In this document: positions 5,659 through 5,721 of the stretch, one piece after another
Layout: every line of letters starts with the position of its first letter
Position numbering within the stretch: position 1 is the first letter of the stretch
Source: Acidithiobacillus sp.
GTDB lineage: Bacteria > Pseudomonadota > Gammaproteobacteria > Acidithiobacillales > Acidithiobacillaceae
Assembly: GCA_027445725.1 (NCBI GenBank)
Contig: DAIAVG010000097.1
Coordinates: 1-5,721 of the forward strand
Length of the DNA stretch: 5,721 bases
Direction: 5' to 3'
Notes under the pieces: generated by a model
Databases searched by the model: none
The model's input: the letters and a program-made list of their open reading frames with translations, nothing else
Told to the model about the DNA's origin: nothing
Translations under genes and position numbers: made by a program

Positions 5659-5721
5659 CTACTCCGTATTAAATGGATTGAAAGTGCCAAATAACAGGAT
5701 AAACAAAAAGGAAATAATAAG
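5659..5721 (-). CDS. 3' end of an upstream gene, hydrophobic C-terminus
   Basis: The minus strand is open from the window edge through 20 codons to a TAG at 5661-5659, two bases before the ATG of the 317-aa gene. The encoded end (LIISFLFILLFGTFNPFNTE) is a hydrophobic stretch long enough to be most of a membrane helix, followed by a short polar tail. Tight spacing, and the next gene's ribosome site lying within the last codons, match the packing of the rest of the operon. The product cannot be named; a membrane component of the transfer apparatus would fit. Because the region is AT-rich, a non-coding leader is the alternative. Confidence 0.5.
   Translation of the reverse strand, partial: LIISFLFILLFGTFNPFNTE

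Noticed and set aside
5657..5721. AT-rich right edge as a promoter for the operon
   Set aside because: No -35/-10 pair with proper spacing was found, and the segment reads as the hydrophobic end of an upstream gene with a stop two bases before the next start.

Overview
The window reads as part of the transfer region of a conjugative element (plasmid or ICE) in a Gram-negative, probably proteobacterial, host. The evidence is a TraB-type nitrilase/apolipoprotein-N-acyltransferase-like membrane protein, a possible MobI-like mobilization protein and an SF1 (UvrD/Rep-class) helicase in one tightly packed minus-strand operon. Base composition is moderate by eye, and I see no rRNA, tRNA, insertion sequence, CRISPR array or species-specific marker. 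The host cannot be named from this window; Acidithiobacillus-like elements are one possibility but only a guess.

Layout, in minus-strand transcription order from the right edge: the 3' end of a hydrophobic, probably membrane, protein (5659-5721); a 317-aa protein with a helical core and an acidic low-complexity tail (4703-5656); a 614-aa UvrD-like helicase with all the main SF1A motifs (2854-4698); a 431-aa TraB-like protein with an intact Glu-Lys-Cys nitrilase triad (1559-2854); and a 247-aa protein resembling MobI (816-1559). The junctions are 2 bp, 4 bp, TGATG and TAATG, so this block is almost certainly one translationally coupled operon. After about 450 bp the minus strand resumes with a 119-aa protein of unknown family (6-365). 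Its ATGA stop overlaps the start of another gene that leaves the window at base 1 and carries an excellent Shine-Dalgarno sequence.

The exception is a plus-strand gene (444-824) between the MobI-like gene and the 119-aa gene. It is convergent with the former (9-bp overlap) and divergent from the latter. It is preceded by a 14-codon mini-ORF with a strong Shine-Dalgarno sequence, joined to it by TGATG. The 126-aa product shares a segment with the 317-aa protein (10 of 25 residues identical without gaps, including a Leu-x-x-Leu-x-His-Ala-Asp-x-Leu core). The element therefore seems to carry a full-length and a short antisense member of one family. This is the least expected arrangement in the window.

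Working model: the helicase and the MobI-like protein would act on DNA processing for transfer, TraB in the envelope, and the two paralogous helical proteins in an unknown, perhaps regulatory, role. The paralogy and the MobI assignment rest on reading by eye.
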